DNA of 64,000 nucleotides from positions 4,043,501 through 4,107,500 of the forward strand of contig NZ_OY821667.1 of assembly GCF_963682185.1 (NCBI RefSeq), written 5' to 3'. Positions within the stretch are counted from its first letter, which is position 1. The number at the start of each line of letters is the position of its first letter. This stretch comes from an uncultured Cohaesibacter sp. (lineage in GTDB: Bacteria; Pseudomonadota; Alphaproteobacteria; Rhizobiales; Cohaesibacteraceae). Shown here in pieces: positions 17,523 to 26,824 of the stretch. The translations under genes and the position numbers were made by a program. The notes beneath the pieces are model-generated. The model made no database searches. It worked only from the letters and a program-made list of their open reading frames with translations, and was not told the origin of the DNA.

Positions 17523-18566
17523 ATGAAGTTTCTGAAAAGCGGGCTGGCTGTCGCAATGGCTGCTTTCATGGGGCTTGCTGCTTCGCAAGCCAGTGCTGCG
17601 GATACACCGATTGCCAAGAATTTGCGCATCGTGATCGGTTCTAAATCCACCGGTGGTGACACCTATCAGAACTCGGCCATCGTGGCACAGGCTTTGGCCG
17701 ACAAGCTTGGCAACAATGTCAAGGTCGATGCCGTTGGTTCCAGCGCAGCCTTCAAGACTCTTCGCCGCATTTCTAACGGTAGCACGATCATGATTTTCCA
17801 TGATCAGTCCTATCTAGGATATCTGTATGGCGTGAAGGGCTATTTCAATATCTTTGAAGATTTTACCGTCGGGCCGACCGTCGCTATCAATCCGGGCAAC
17901 GCCTATCTGGTTCCAAAGAGCTCTCCATATCAGTCTATCGAAGACATCATTCAGGCTTGCGCAAACGATACAAAGGTTCGCGTTGCGATTCAGCCCGGTG
18001 GCGTTTCGGAAATCGGCTTTTCGGCTCTCAAGAACGCCATCAAGTTGCGCTATCCGGGCAAGGAAGGCAATCTGGTTGCTGTCAATACCGGTTCTCAGTC
18101 AGACAAGAACCAACTGCTGTTTGACGGACAGGCTGATCTCATTCAGGGGTCTGTTCAGTCCAATGAGCAATATACGCAACTGCCCGCTGACGATCAGAAG
18201 GCCATGCGTTTTGTCTGGCTGACTGCCCGCGAGGAAACCATCAAGCAGACCAAACCTGAAGGCATGGGCAACACCACTCAGGCCGATCTGCTCGAGTTTG
18301 TCTCGCCCAAGGTTTCCGTCACCCTTGACGGTAAGCAGGACTTCACCTTCGATAAGGAATTCTTCTTCATTTACAACAAGAAGATGGATCCGGCCATCGT
18401 CGATGCCCTGGATAAGGCTTTGGGCGAAATCTACGCTGAAGGCAAGATTCAGGAAACCCAGAAGAATTCCTTCTTCATTCCAAACTTCAAACCATCTGCT
18501 GAAGCTGCCGCTTATCTGAAAGACAAGATGGATAAATATGAAGTGATCATCGATAGCATCAGATAG
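17523..18566 (+). CDS. tctC: TctC-family periplasmic solute-binding protein
   Basis: This 347-residue binding protein starts at the ATG after GGGAGAG. Its signal peptide ends near ASA (about residue 25). It has the two-domain TctC/Bug fold and is the extracytoplasmic component of a tripartite tricarboxylate transporter whose membrane parts, TctB and TctA, follow. The setting among aldarate enzymes suggests that it binds glucarate or galactarate; that is inferred from context. The frame stays open upstream to 17304, and a GGAGG site with an in-frame TTG at 17332 exists, but the signal peptide marks 17523 as the start. Confidence 0.88.
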   Translation: MKFLKSGLAVAMAAFMGLAASQASAADTPIAKNLRIVIGSKSTGGDTYQNSAIVAQALADKLGNNVKVDAVGSSAAFKTLRRISNGSTIMIFHDQSYLGYLYGVKGYFNIFEDFTVGPTVAINPGNAYLVPKSSPYQSIEDIIQACANDTKVRVAIQPGGVSEIGFSALKNAIKLRYPGKEGNLVAVNTGSQSDKNQLLFDGQADLIQGSVQSNEQYTQLPADDQKAMRFVWLTAREETIKQTKPEGMGNTTQADLLEFVSPKVSVTLDGKQDFTFDKEFFFIYNKKMDPAIVDALDKALGEIYAEGKIQETQKNSFFIPNFKPSAEAAAYLKDKMDKYEVIIDSIR

Positions 18567-18690
18567 ACTTGAGACATCCTTCAGACCCGGCCATTCCTCC
18601 CACGGGAAACCGGGTCTGGCTCTCCGCAACAAAACCGCATTCTGAAGGGTAGTTATGCCCTGCCAACAGGATCACCCCGGAGAAACCGCA

Positions 18691-19155
18691 ATGGCAGATG
18701 GTCATTCTCTTTTAAAGGTGTCGATCGACTTCGATCAGTCGCACCTGTTCTTTCCCAATATCATTCACTGGATCCTTCTGATCCTTGCCCTGCTGATCGC
18801 CTTGACAGAAGGGCCGAAGGTCCTTCGCAAGTTGCGGGTAAAGGCCAAGGAAAATAAAAGTTCTCAAGCCTCAGGCGGAAAAAGGGAAGCTGGCAAAATA
18901 GACTGGCTTCGCCTTCTGGGCATGCTGGCGCTGACCATCCTATATTTTTATGTGATGGAACCGGTTGGCGAATTCTTTCCCAATACGGGCCTCGGCTTCT
19001 TGCTGACATCCATTCCATTCATGTTCCTGCTCTCGACCTTGTTTGTGCATACGCCGGGACGACGAGAATTCATAACCATCACGCTCAGTTCGATCATCTC
19101 GCCCACTGTCGCCTGGTATGTGCTAGCGCAGATGTTCAACATCACGCTGCCCTGA
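18691..19155 (+). CDS. tctB: TctB-family small membrane subunit
   Basis: This 154-residue protein has four hydrophobic segments and a charged cytoplasmic loop (about 40-65), as expected for the small TctB permease subunit. The start could also be the ATG at 18655 (166 residues); 18691 has a GGAG site at better spacing. It lies between tctC and tctA in the standard order and acts in the inner membrane with TctA. Confidence 0.82.
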   Translation: MADGHSLLKVSIDFDQSHLFFPNIIHWILLILALLIALTEGPKVLRKLRVKAKENKSSQASGGKREAGKIDWLRLLGMLALTILYFYVMEPVGEFFPNTGLGFLLTSIPFMFLLSTLFVHTPGRREFITITLSSIISPTVAWYVLAQMFNITLP

Positions 19156-19178
19156 CCTTTGAACCGATAGGCTAAACC

Positions 19179-20684
19179 ATGGAATTCTTAAGTTATCTAT
19201 CGCCCATGTTTTTCGCTCTGGTTGGTTTCGGCGTGATCGTTGGAATCATCTTTGGCGCCATTCCCGGCATGACTGCGACCATGGCCGTGGCCGTGTGTCT
19301 GCCCATGACCTATGCGCTCGACCTGACCAATGGGCTGGCCTTGCTGCTGGGGCTTTATGTCGGCGGCATCTCGGGTGGGCTCGTTCCGGCCATTCTGCTG
19401 AAAATCCCCGGTACTCCCTCCTCGATAACCACCACCTTTGATGGCTATCCGATGACGCAAAAGGGGGAAGGGGAGCGCGCCCTTAAAACCGGCATCACGG
19501 CATCACTGTTCGGCGGCATCTTCAGTGCGGTCATTCTGTTTCTGTTCGCACCCAGTCTGGCTGACTTTGCGATCAAATTCTCCTATGTCGAGAAATTTCT
19601 GATCATTCTGTTTGCACTGACGGTGATTGCATCTCTGTCGCGTAATTTGCTGCTGGGCATTTTCAGCGGTGTACTGGGCGTCTGGTTCAGTCTGATCGGG
19701 TCCTATGACATTTCTTACGGCGGCAATGGCGAATATCGTCTGATGACAGACGCCATGGTGCCCTATCTGGAGAGTGGCTTTTCGCTCCTGCCTGTTCTGA
19801 TCGGGCTGTTCGGGCTTGGAACCATCATGCAAGAGGCCGAAAAAGGCATCCGGGAAGAGGTCGGCAAGGGCAAAAAGCTCGATCTCAATGGCGGTATGCC
19901 TTTCAGCTTCTCGGTTTTCAAGGGGGAGATGGTCAATCTGATCCGTTCGAGCAGTCTTGGCACATTCGTTGGCATGTTGCCCGGCGTGGGCGGCAGTGCG
20001 GCGTCGGTTCTGTCCTATACGCAGCAGAAGAACTTCTCCAAACATCCAGAGAAGCTGGGCAAGGGTGCGCCAGAAGGTGTCATCGCATCAGAGGCCGCCA
20101 ACAATGGCCTCACCGGCGGGGCACTCATTCCGCTGCTTTCGCTGGGCATTCCCGGCGATTCAACAACGGCCGTGCTCATCGGTGCCTTTACGTTGCAAGG
20201 TATCCAGTTGGGGCCACTCTTCATCGGTAACAATCTGGATACATGGAACACCATGATGGTGGCGCTGCTGTTCGCCAATCTTGTCATGTTCTTTGTGATG
20301 TTCTTTGCCATCCGCACCATCGTCAAGGTGATCACCATCCCGAAATATCTGCTCTATCCCGGCATCATCATGATGTGCGTGGTCGGGGCCTATGCGATCA
20401 ACTTCGGCATCATGTTTGATGTCTGGACGCTGCTGTTCTTTGGCCTGTTCGGATATCTGGGGCAGAAGGTCGGGCTTGAGGTTGCACCTTTCATCATCGG
20501 CTTCATTCTGGGCAAGCAGGCCGAAGTCTATTTCGTCAAGAGCCTGGAATCCTTCGGTTCCTTGACGATCTTCTTCACCAAAAGCCCGATTGCCATGGTC
20601 CTTTGGGTGCTGATCCTGATATCGGTCGCCTTCTCGATCTACGGCATGATCAAGCAGAAGAAAAACAACAACAAACATGCGTGA
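19179..20684 (+). CDS. tctA: TctA-family large membrane subunit
   Basis: This 501-residue, very hydrophobic protein has about 11-12 predicted membrane segments and conserved TctA loops such as [13 protein letters not shown] near residue 28, the [12 protein letters not shown] segment near 75, and [13 protein letters not shown] and [12 protein letters not shown] in the second half. It forms the transport channel of the tripartite importer, driven by ion gradients. It is followed by garD after 7 bases, so uptake and catabolism are probably co-transcribed. Confidence 0.93.
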   Translation: MEFLSYLSPMFFALVGFGVIVGIIFGAIPGMTATMAVAVCLPMTYALDLTNGLALLLGLYVGGISGGLVPAILLKIPGTPSSITTTFDGYPMTQKGEGERALKTGITASLFGGIFSAVILFLFAPSLADFAIKFSYVEKFLIILFALTVIASLSRNLLLGIFSGVLGVWFSLIGSYDISYGGNGEYRLMTDAMVPYLESGFSLLPVLIGLFGLGTIMQEAEKGIREEVGKGKKLDLNGGMPFSFSVFKGEMVNLIRSSSLGTFVGMLPGVGGSAASVLSYTQQKNFSKHPEKLGKGAPEGVIASEAANNGLTGGALIPLLSLGIPGDSTTAVLIGAFTLQGIQLGPLFIGNNLDTWNTMMVALLFANLVMFFVMFFAIRTIVKVITIPKYLLYPGIIMMCVVGAYAINFGIMFDVWTLLFFGLFGYLGQKVGLEVAPFIIGFILGKQAEVYFVKSLESFGSLTIFFTKSPIAMVLWVLILISVAFSIYGMIKQKKNNNKHA

Positions 20685-20691
20685 GGCTGCC

Positions 20692-22218
20692 ATGAACACC
20701 GCCGTTCCGAGCCTGAAGGTTCACCCTGATGACAATGTCTCCATTGTTCTGACAGCCGGAGGGCTGCCTGCCGGAACAGAGCTGGATACGGGCGCCATCC
20801 TCAAAGAGGATGTGCCCTTTGGCCATAAGGTCGCTCTGGCTGATATTGAAAAAGGCGGTGCGGTCATTCGCTACGGGGTGACGATCGGTCTGGCTTTGCA
20901 GCGGCTGGAGAAAGGAGCATGGGTCAATGAGCATATGATCATGCTGCCCGAGGCGCCCTACTTGGAAAGCCTTAAGGCACCAGCCGTGGCGCCCAAGTCT
21001 CTGCCGCCGCTGGATGGCTACACCTTCGAAGGTTATCGCAACGCGGATGGCAGTGTCGGTACGCGGAATCTTCTGGGCATATCCATCAGCGTGCAATGTG
21101 TGGCTGGTGTCGTAGAGCATGCGGTCAAGCGCATTCGTGAAGAGCTGTTGCCTAACTATCCCAACGTGGATGATGTGGTGCCACTGACCCATTCCTATGG
21201 CTGCGGCGTGGCCATCAATGCGACGGACGCCTATATTCCCATTCGGACCATCAAGAATATTGCCCTTAACCCCAATTTTGGCGGAGAAGTGATGGTCGTG
21301 GCGCTTGGGTGCGAAAAGCTTCGCCCTGAAATGATCATGACCAAGGGCGATGACAAGGCAACCAGCATGTATCTTCAGGACGAAGGGCTTTCGGGCTTTT
21401 CGGCCATGGTGGATGACATTCTGTTGCAGGCGCGGATGCATCTTGAGCGGCTCAACAATCGCCAGCGGGAAACCTGTCCTGTGTCCGATCTCGTCGTTGG
21501 TATGCAGTGCGGTGGTAGCGATGCCTTTTCCGGCATCACTGCCAATCCTATGCTCGGGGCGGCTGCCGATCTTATCGTGCGGGCAGGGGGCAGCGTGATG
21601 TTTTCTGAGGTGACGGAGGTGCGGGATTCGGTGCATCTGTTGCCGCCAAGGGCCGCCTCGGCCGATGTGGTTGAAAAGCTCGTCAGCGAAATGGCTTGGT
21701 ATGATGCCTATCTCGACAAGGGCGGCGCGGACCGGTCTGCCAATACCACGCCGGGCAATAAGGCAGGAGGCCTTTCCGGTATCGTGGAGAAGTCTCTGGG
21801 GTCCGTGGCCAAATCAGGCACAAGCCCCATTGTTGACGTGATTGGACCCGGCGAGAGACTGCGGCGCAAGGGTTTGACCTTTGCGGCCACACCAGCAGGC
21901 GATTTTGTGTGTGGAACTTTGCAGTTGGCAGCGGGAATGAACCTGCATATATTTACGACCGGACGCGGAACCCCATATAATCTGCCAACTACGCCAACCA
22001 TCAAGGTGGCAACCAACAGCACGCTGGCCGCGCGCTGGTTTGACATAATGGATGTCGATGCGGGCAGGATTGCGTCGGGTGAGATTTCCGTTGAGGAAGG
22101 TGGCTGGGAGCTGTTCAGGCTCATTCTCGATATTGCCAGCGGGCGCTGTAAGACAGCAGCTGACAAGCTTGGTATTCGAAATGACCTTGTTCTGTTCAAT
22201 CCTGCGCCAATAACATAG
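20692..22218 (+). CDS. garD: Galactarate dehydratase (UxaA/GarD family)
   Basis: This 508-residue protein has an N-terminal SAF domain (about 10-95) and the large UxaA/GarD catalytic region with [13 protein letters not shown], a THSYGCGVA segment and [11 protein letters not shown]. It would dehydrate galactarate to 5-keto-4-deoxy-D-glucarate, an iron-dependent reaction in characterised GarD enzymes. Altronate dehydratase is the alternative within the family; the GudD, GarL and GarR neighbours favour galactarate. The start at 20692 follows the tctA stop by 7 bases; an in-frame ATG at 20677 overlaps tctA. Confidence 0.88.
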   Translation: MNTAVPSLKVHPDDNVSIVLTAGGLPAGTELDTGAILKEDVPFGHKVALADIEKGGAVIRYGVTIGLALQRLEKGAWVNEHMIMLPEAPYLESLKAPAVAPKSLPPLDGYTFEGYRNADGSVGTRNLLGISISVQCVAGVVEHAVKRIREELLPNYPNVDDVVPLTHSYGCGVAINATDAYIPIRTIKNIALNPNFGGEVMVVALGCEKLRPEMIMTKGDDKATSMYLQDEGLSGFSAMVDDILLQARMHLERLNNRQRETCPVSDLVVGMQCGGSDAFSGITANPMLGAAADLIVRAGGSVMFSEVTEVRDSVHLLPPRAASADVVEKLVSEMAWYDAYLDKGGADRSANTTPGNKAGGLSGIVEKSLGSVAKSGTSPIVDVIGPGERLRRKGLTFAATPAGDFVCGTLQLAAGMNLHIFTTGRGTPYNLPTTPTIKVATNSTLAARWFDIMDVDAGRIASGEISVEEGGWELFRLILDIASGRCKTAADKLGIRNDLVLFNPAPIT

Positions 22219-22228
22219 GATTGCGCGG

Positions 22229-22284
22229 TTTCCTTCATTGCGGCTAGTCAACGGCTTCGTTTGAAGGGGCCGTAATGAAGGAAA
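22229..22284 (+). promoter_or_regulatory. Long stem-loop covering the ribosome site of the LacI-type regulator
   Basis: TTTCCTTCATTGCGG (22229-22243) pairs with CCGTAATGAAGGAAA (22270-22284) over 15 positions, one of them G-U in RNA. The loop holds a small inner hairpin CTTC-GTTT-GAAG. The right arm contains AAGGA, the only ribosome-binding sequence before the regulator gene. No T run follows, so it is not a standard terminator. Confidence 0.55.
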
Positions 22285-22285
22285 T

Positions 22286-23341
22286 ATGGACGTGGCAGAC
22301 CTACCTGACGAGCAACTGTTAACTTCAGAGCCAAGACGAGCGCGGCAGGGATCGCAGCGGGTCACTCTGGAAAGTGTGGCGCGGCTTGCTAGTGTGGCGC
22401 CCACCACGGTGTCCCGTGCGCTAAATTCTCCCGACAAGGTCGCCAAGAAGACGCTGGACCGGATCAATGCCGTGATCGAGCAGACAGGCTATGTGCCCAA
22501 CATGTTGGCCGGTGGCCTTGCGTCCAACAAGAGCAAGCTGGTTGCCGTCATCGTGCCCAGTCTGGTCAATATCGTCTATGCCGAAACCGTGCAGCATTTC
22601 GCCAAACCGATGAAAGAGGCTGGCTATCAGGTTTTGCAAGGGGAGGTTGGCTACTCTCTGGAAGAAGAAGAACAGCTCGTAACAGCCATTCTCAGTCGCC
22701 GCCCCGATGGCATTTTTCTCACCGGAATCCAGCATTCCAACAATTGTCGCCGCCAGCTTCTTGCTGCCAATATTCCCATCGTCGAAACCTGGGATGTGAC
22801 GCCGACGCCGTTGGATATTGTTGTTGGCTTTTCCCAGCAAAGTGTCGGCAAGAAGACCGCCAACTATTTCTACGATAAGGGATACCGGAACTTCGCCATT
22901 GTTTCCGCTGAAGATCAGCGCGCCTTGATCCGCAATGACAGCTTTCTGAAAACGCTGGCTGACAAGGGCATTACGAAGGTGCCGACAAGCATTGTGCCGG
23001 GCATTTCCAATTTGCAATTGGGCCGACAGGGCGCTGCAAAGCTGCTCGATGAGGGCCTGCATGACAGCCTCATTTTCTGCAGTTCGGACACGCTTGCGCA
23101 CGGGGTGCTAACCGAGGTTCAGGCACGGGGCCTGTCTATTCCCGATGACATTGCCATTGTCGGTTTTGGGGATCAGAATTTCGCCGCGCACACCTATCCG
23201 GCGCTCTCAACAGTACGGATTGACCGGGCGACGATGGGACGTGAATCGGCAAGCGCTCTGCTGGCGCGGCTGGCCGATCAGCAGGTTGCGCAGCCGGTTC
23301 TGGATGTTGGCTTCCAGATTGTCGAGCGTGATACGGCCTAA
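22286..23341 (+). CDS. LacI/GntR-type transcriptional regulator
   Basis: This 351-residue protein has a LacI-family helix-turn-helix (VTLESVARLASVAPTTVSRA at about 27-46), the hinge region, and a periplasmic-binding-protein-like sensor domain to the end. It resembles GntR-type gluconate regulators. It follows garD by 67 bases and probably represses the gudD and tct-garD promoters, where central-CG operators occur. The ATG at 22286 is only 3 bases from AAGGA; a GTG at 22292 has better spacing and could be the real start. The effector is probably an aldarate or a derived keto acid (inferred). Confidence 0.85.
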   Translation: MDVADLPDEQLLTSEPRRARQGSQRVTLESVARLASVAPTTVSRALNSPDKVAKKTLDRINAVIEQTGYVPNMLAGGLASNKSKLVAVIVPSLVNIVYAETVQHFAKPMKEAGYQVLQGEVGYSLEEEEQLVTAILSRRPDGIFLTGIQHSNNCRRQLLAANIPIVETWDVTPTPLDIVVGFSQQSVGKKTANYFYDKGYRNFAIVSAEDQRALIRNDSFLKTLADKGITKVPTSIVPGISNLQLGRQGAAKLLDEGLHDSLIFCSSDTLAHGVLTEVQARGLSIPDDIAIVGFGDQNFAAHTYPALSTVRIDRATMGRESASALLARLADQQVAQPVLDVGFQIVERDTA

Positions 23342-23525
23342 ACGGGTCTTGAGCGCTATGTTCCTTCAAAACACACGCTTTTACGGACGTTCGCCCGCAT
23401 TTCCGGCCAAGTAGGGCTAAGTATGCGCTGCTTGCATGGCAGTTGCGGCAGTCTAGTTCTTTTTTCATTGATGTGGATGTGTATATTGTTTCAACTAAAG
23501 TATAATAAAAAACGGAAACATCCAC

Positions 23526-23672
23526 ATGTTCAGCGAAATCTTTGAAGCCACGCGTCACCTTATTCTTTGTCTGCCTGCAGCTTCCCGCGTTGCCAACGAT
23601 GTTGAATGTGGTCGTCAGCCATCCCAAGCAGACTTGCAGAAGCTTGATATCGACGACGTATTTAACCTCTAG
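23526..23672 (+). CDS. Small alphaproteobacterial-type hypothetical protein, 48 residues
   Basis: This short frame begins at an ATG with GGAAA 9 bases upstream and a TATAAT at 23501-23506. It encodes an acidic-ended peptide with a hydrophobic middle (RHLILCLPAASRVA) and an ending, QPSQADLQKLDIDDVFNL, reminiscent of small alphaproteobacterial proteins whose C-terminus reads roughly 'P(S)xxDLxxLGI'. The start codon is overlapped by one arm of a 10-bp inverted repeat. I cannot assign a function. It fills most of the gap between the LacI-type gene and the convergent FadR-type gene; the rest of 23342-23703 shows nothing clear. Confidence 0.45.
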   Translation: MFSEIFEATRHLILCLPAASRVANDVECGRQPSQADLQKLDIDDVFNL

Positions 23673-23703
23673 CTTCGAGCCTCGGTTAAAAGTCTCGAAA
23701 ACT

Positions 23704-24441
23704 CTATCGCAAAGCGGTTTTGGCTCTGATCATGCTGTGATAGCGATCACGGCTTGACGAAAGATGCGCGCGCATGGCGTTGCGTGCAGCATCCGGGTTC
23801 TTCCCCGAGATGGCATCCACAATGATGCGGTGTTCATCCTGAAGCTGAGACAGATAGGCCACATGCTCTTCGCGAGAGGCAGGCAGCGGACGCAGTTTGT
23901 TGCGCGGGATCATCGCGTTGCCCAACTGGGTCAGGAAATCGACGAAGCGTCGATTGTTCGTTGCCTCAGCAATGGCAATGTGAAACAGCGAATCCTCTGC
24001 TTCGCCCGTCCCTCCCTGCTTTATGACCGCTTGGATCGCTTCATATGCTTCATAAATGCGTGATTCCTGCGCCATGGAATGACGCTCGGCCGCAAGGCCC
24101 GCAGCCTCCACCTCGACGGCAAGACGCAATTCGAGAATTTCCACGACAGACGAGATCTGAGACAGATCGCCAAAAAACAGGCTACGATTGTCAATTGCAC
24201 TGGGTTCGGCGACGAAGATGCCGGCTCCCCGACGGGTGTGAAGCACGCCACCTGCGCGGAGCGAGGCAATGGCTTCGCGCACTACGGAGAGACTGACCCC
24301 GAGCTTGCGGCTGAGGTCTTGCACGGTAGGGAGGCGATCTCCGGGCTTGAGATCACGTTCAGTGATGATCTGTTCCAGCTGTCTGGCTGTTCGATCGCTA
24401 AGTGATCCACTCGGCGCCATATTTGCTTCTTCAACCGACAT
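23704..24441 (-). CDS. FadR-family (GntR superfamily) transcriptional regulator
   Basis: A winged helix of GntR type near the N-terminus (GDRLPTVQDLSRKLGVSLSV, then VREAIASLRAGG) is followed by an all-helical FCD effector-binding domain. I start at the ATG at 24441 (245 residues); another ATG lies at 24420, and a TTG at 24525 would add 28 residues. It is divergent from garL-garR. Two copies of an AATTAATC-A-GATTAATT palindrome lie between the two genes and are its likely operators. FCD regulators commonly respond to sugar acids, so control of the aldarate aldolase and reductase genes is a reasonable inference. Confidence 0.85.
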   Translation of the reverse strand: MSVEEANMAPSGSLSDRTARQLEQIITERDLKPGDRLPTVQDLSRKLGVSLSVVREAIASLRAGGVLHTRRGAGIFVAEPSAIDNRSLFFGDLSQISSVVEILELRLAVEVEAAGLAAERHSMAQESRIYEAYEAIQAVIKQGGTGEAEDSLFHIAIAEATNNRRFVDFLTQLGNAMIPRNKLRPLPASREEHVAYLSQLQDEHRIIVDAISGKNPDAARNAMRAHLSSSRDRYHSMIRAKTALR

Positions 24442-24555
24442 TGTTTTCCCGCTTGTTGCTGCGCTGTGTCTCTGCTGCGTGATCCTGTTGTCTTTAGATC
24501 GCGTTGCTGGCCGTTTGGCAAGCAAAAGATCTGTACTTGCATGGTAATTTTTGTA

Positions 24556-24572
24556 AATTAATCAGATTAATT
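24556..24572. promoter_or_regulatory. Candidate FadR-type operator 1
   Basis: AATTAATCAGATTAATT is a perfect 8+1+8 palindrome, 115 bases upstream of the regulator start. A one-mismatch copy lies 139 bases further toward garL. Confidence 0.55.
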
Positions 24573-24694
24573 ATTCCGACAATATCCGCTAGGCACAATG
24601 AAATATTGGGCTTAGCACGCTATTTCCACGAGATGGGCGCTAAATCCTGTGTCTTTTTCCTCAAATCATTGATTGCTTCAAATTTCCCTTGGAA

Positions 24695-24711
24695 AATTAA
24701 ACAGATTAATT
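24695..24711. promoter_or_regulatory. Candidate FadR-type operator 2
   Basis: AATTAAACAGATTAATT is the same palindrome with one mismatch, about 250 bases before garL. The 139-base spacing is near 13 helical turns, which would suit looping between the two sites. The remaining sequence from 24720 to 24962 shows no gene. Confidence 0.5.
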
Positions 24712-24962
24712 AATATGATCAATATAGAAATTGTGATGGACTGTATGAGCAATCTGGGAGGAATTGCCTGCACGATTTTCTTCTGGTGATGGTCTATAGG
24801 CCAAACGGCCTCGAACATACCGAATGGATGACCTGTGTGGCTTTGGGCTCAAGCCCTCTTTCTCCCTACTTACCTTGTCTTGCTGTCACAAGCATTGTTG
24901 TCGAGATCGCTGTCCTTGCATTTGTTTGGGAGCGATGGGCCGCATAACGGGGAGGAACCGGA

Positions 24963-25742
24963 ATGACAAATCTGATTAACCCACCAGAAAACCGCTTCAT
25001 GGAAGCCATCAAGAAAGGCGAGACCCAGTTTGGTCTCTGGCTGGCTCTGACCAGCAATATTGGCGCTGAGGTGATCGGCGCGGTCGGGTTTGACTGGCTC
25101 GTCCTTGATGCTGAGCATGCCCCGAACGAACTGACCACTCTGGTGCCTCAATTGCAGGCCCTCCGAGGCAGTGGAAGTGAGCCAGTCGTTCGGGCTACCT
25201 GGAACGATCCGGTGCTGATCAAGCGCTATATGGATATCGGTTTTCGCACCATTCTCTTTCCTTATGTGCAAGATGAGAAAGAGGCCGAAGCCGCCGTTGC
25301 CGCCATGCGCTATCCGCCTGAAGGCGTACGCGGGGTAGCGACCATGCATCGTTCCTGTTCCTACGGAGCTGAGGCGGGCTATATCCAGTCAGCCAACGAA
25401 CGGGCCTGTGCGCTGGTGCAGGTGGAAACGGCCAGCGCAGCCGAGCGCATCGAGCAGATTTGCGAAGTGGAGAATCTGGGCGGCGTCTTTATCGGTCCGT
25501 CCGATCTGGCGGCCAGTATGAATCATCTGGGTGACCCGGGCCACAAGGAAGTGCAGGGCATGATGAAATATCTCTGTGACGAGTGCAAATCCAAGGGGGT
25601 TCCCATTGGTACGTTGGCGCCGGTTACAGCAGATGCGCAGCGCTATCTTGAATGGGGCTACAGCTTTGTGGCGCTTGGCGCTGAAGTGGCGCTCATGCGC
25701 AATGCGGCCATGGCAAAACTTGCGGAATTCAAGCAGGCCTGA
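24963..25742 (+). CDS. garL: 5-keto-4-deoxy-D-glucarate aldolase (HpcH/HpaI family)
   Basis: This 259-residue class II aldolase has the HpcH/HpaI barrel motifs LVLDAEHAPN (about 42-51), the catalytic-arginine region around VVRATWNDP, QVETASA near 155 and GPSDLAAS near 179. It would split 5-keto-4-deoxy-glucarate (from GudD and GarD) into pyruvate and tartronate semialdehyde using a divalent metal. HpaI or 2-keto-3-deoxy-rhamnonate aldolase activity is the family alternative; the garR gene 100 bases downstream favours GarL. GGAGGAACCGGA precedes the ATG. Confidence 0.88.
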   Translation: MTNLINPPENRFMEAIKKGETQFGLWLALTSNIGAEVIGAVGFDWLVLDAEHAPNELTTLVPQLQALRGSGSEPVVRATWNDPVLIKRYMDIGFRTILFPYVQDEKEAEAAVAAMRYPPEGVRGVATMHRSCSYGAEAGYIQSANERACALVQVETASAAERIEQICEVENLGGVFIGPSDLAASMNHLGDPGHKEVQGMMKYLCDECKSKGVPIGTLAPVTADAQRYLEWGYSFVALGAEVALMRNAAMAKLAEFKQA

Positions 25743-25796
25743 GGCGGCTCGCCTCGCTCAATAATCAACCCAATTGAACTGGCGCCCTCAGGCGCA

Positions 25797-25848
25797 CCAG
25801 ACAAGGAGCTTTTCTTATGAGCCCAGACAAGGAGCTTTTCTTATGAGC
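25797..25848 (+). repeat. 26-bp tandem duplication of the garR ribosome site and start codon
   Basis: The 26-base unit containing AAGGAGCTTTTCTTATGAGC is repeated exactly at 25797-25822 and 25823-25848. The first copy opens a 9-codon frame (25817-25846) whose TGA overlaps the true garR ATG as ATGA. Confidence 0.95.
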
Positions 25849-26724
25849 AAAGTAGGTTTTATCGGCACAGGCATTATGGGTGCACCAATGGCAGAGCATC
25901 TGCTGGATGGAGGCCACGAGCTGGTCGCCTTTGACGTCATCGGGGTGCCTGACAGTCTCAAGGCCAAGGGCGCGAAGGTTGCAGCATCCTCGAAGGAAGT
26001 GGCAGAACAATCTGATATCATCATCGTCATGGTGCCCGATACGCCCCATGTGGCCGCTGTGCTGTTTGGCGAAAATGGTGTGGCTGAGGGATTGGTCGCG
26101 GGCAAGACCGTTGTCGATATGAGCTCGATCTCACCAGTCGACACCAAGGAATTCGCCAAAAAGATCAACGATCTGAGCTGCGAATATGTCGATGCGCCGG
26201 TCTCCGGCGGTGAGGTGGGGGCCAAAGCGGCGTCTCTCACCATCATGTGTGGTGGTACCGAAGAGGGCTTCGCGACGGCCAAACCTCTCTTTGATTTGAT
26301 GGGCAAGAATATCACGCTCGTTGGCGGCAATGGCGATGGCCAAACCTGCAAGGTCGCCAACCAGATCATCGTTGCCCTCAATATCGAAGCGGTGAGTGAA
26401 GCACTGCTCTTTGCCTCCAAGGCCGGGGCTGATCCTGCCAAGGTGCGGGAGGCATTGATGGGTGGATTTGCCTCTTCCAAGATCCTCGAGATCCATGGTG
26501 AACGCATGATCAATCGTACCTTCGATCCGGGCTTCCGCATCGAGCTGCACCAGAAGGATCTAAATCTGGCGCTTTCCAACGCACGCGCCATGGGCATCAG
26601 TCTACCCAACACAGCCACTGCACAGGAGCTGTTCAACGCCTGCAAGGCCAATGGTGGCTCCGCGTGGGATCACTCAGCCATGGTCAGGGCGCTTGAAATG
26701 ATGGCCAACCACACCGTTGCATGA
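25843..26724 (+). CDS. garR: Tartronate semialdehyde reductase (2-hydroxy-3-oxopropionate reductase)
   Basis: This 293-residue beta-hydroxyacid dehydrogenase begins with the Rossmann motif GFIGTGIMGAPMA. It carries the substrate-binding DAPVSGGEVGA (about 116-126) and the catalytic lysine in GQTCKVANQI (about 172). It would reduce tartronate semialdehyde to glycerate with NAD(P)H, the last step of this locus; no glycerate kinase is visible nearby. The second copy of a duplicated ribosome site/start is used, because only that ATG is in frame. A strong terminator follows. Confidence 0.92.
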   Translation: MSKVGFIGTGIMGAPMAEHLLDGGHELVAFDVIGVPDSLKAKGAKVAASSKEVAEQSDIIIVMVPDTPHVAAVLFGENGVAEGLVAGKTVVDMSSISPVDTKEFAKKINDLSCEYVDAPVSGGEVGAKAASLTIMCGGTEEGFATAKPLFDLMGKNITLVGGNGDGQTCKVANQIIVALNIEAVSEALLFASKAGADPAKVREALMGGFASSKILEIHGERMINRTFDPGFRIELHQKDLNLALSNARAMGISLPNTATAQELFNACKANGGSAWDHSAMVRALEMMANHTVA

Positions 26725-26780
26725 GGGCTGTTGCATCAGTCCGGTCCCAAGGGTGATCCTTGACTTAATTCGGCATGTAG

Positions 26781-26824
26781 AAACCCGCAGTTGGAGGTGC
26801 TCTCCGGCTGCGGGTTTTTGTTTT
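26781..26824 (+). terminator. Terminator of garL-garR
   Basis: AAACCCGCAG (26781-26790) pairs with CTGCGGGTTT (26808-26817), followed by a T-rich tail. From 26825 to 27457 no gene is seen; 26930-27190 is markedly AT-rich, with a weak TTGACA at 27082. Confidence 0.9.
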
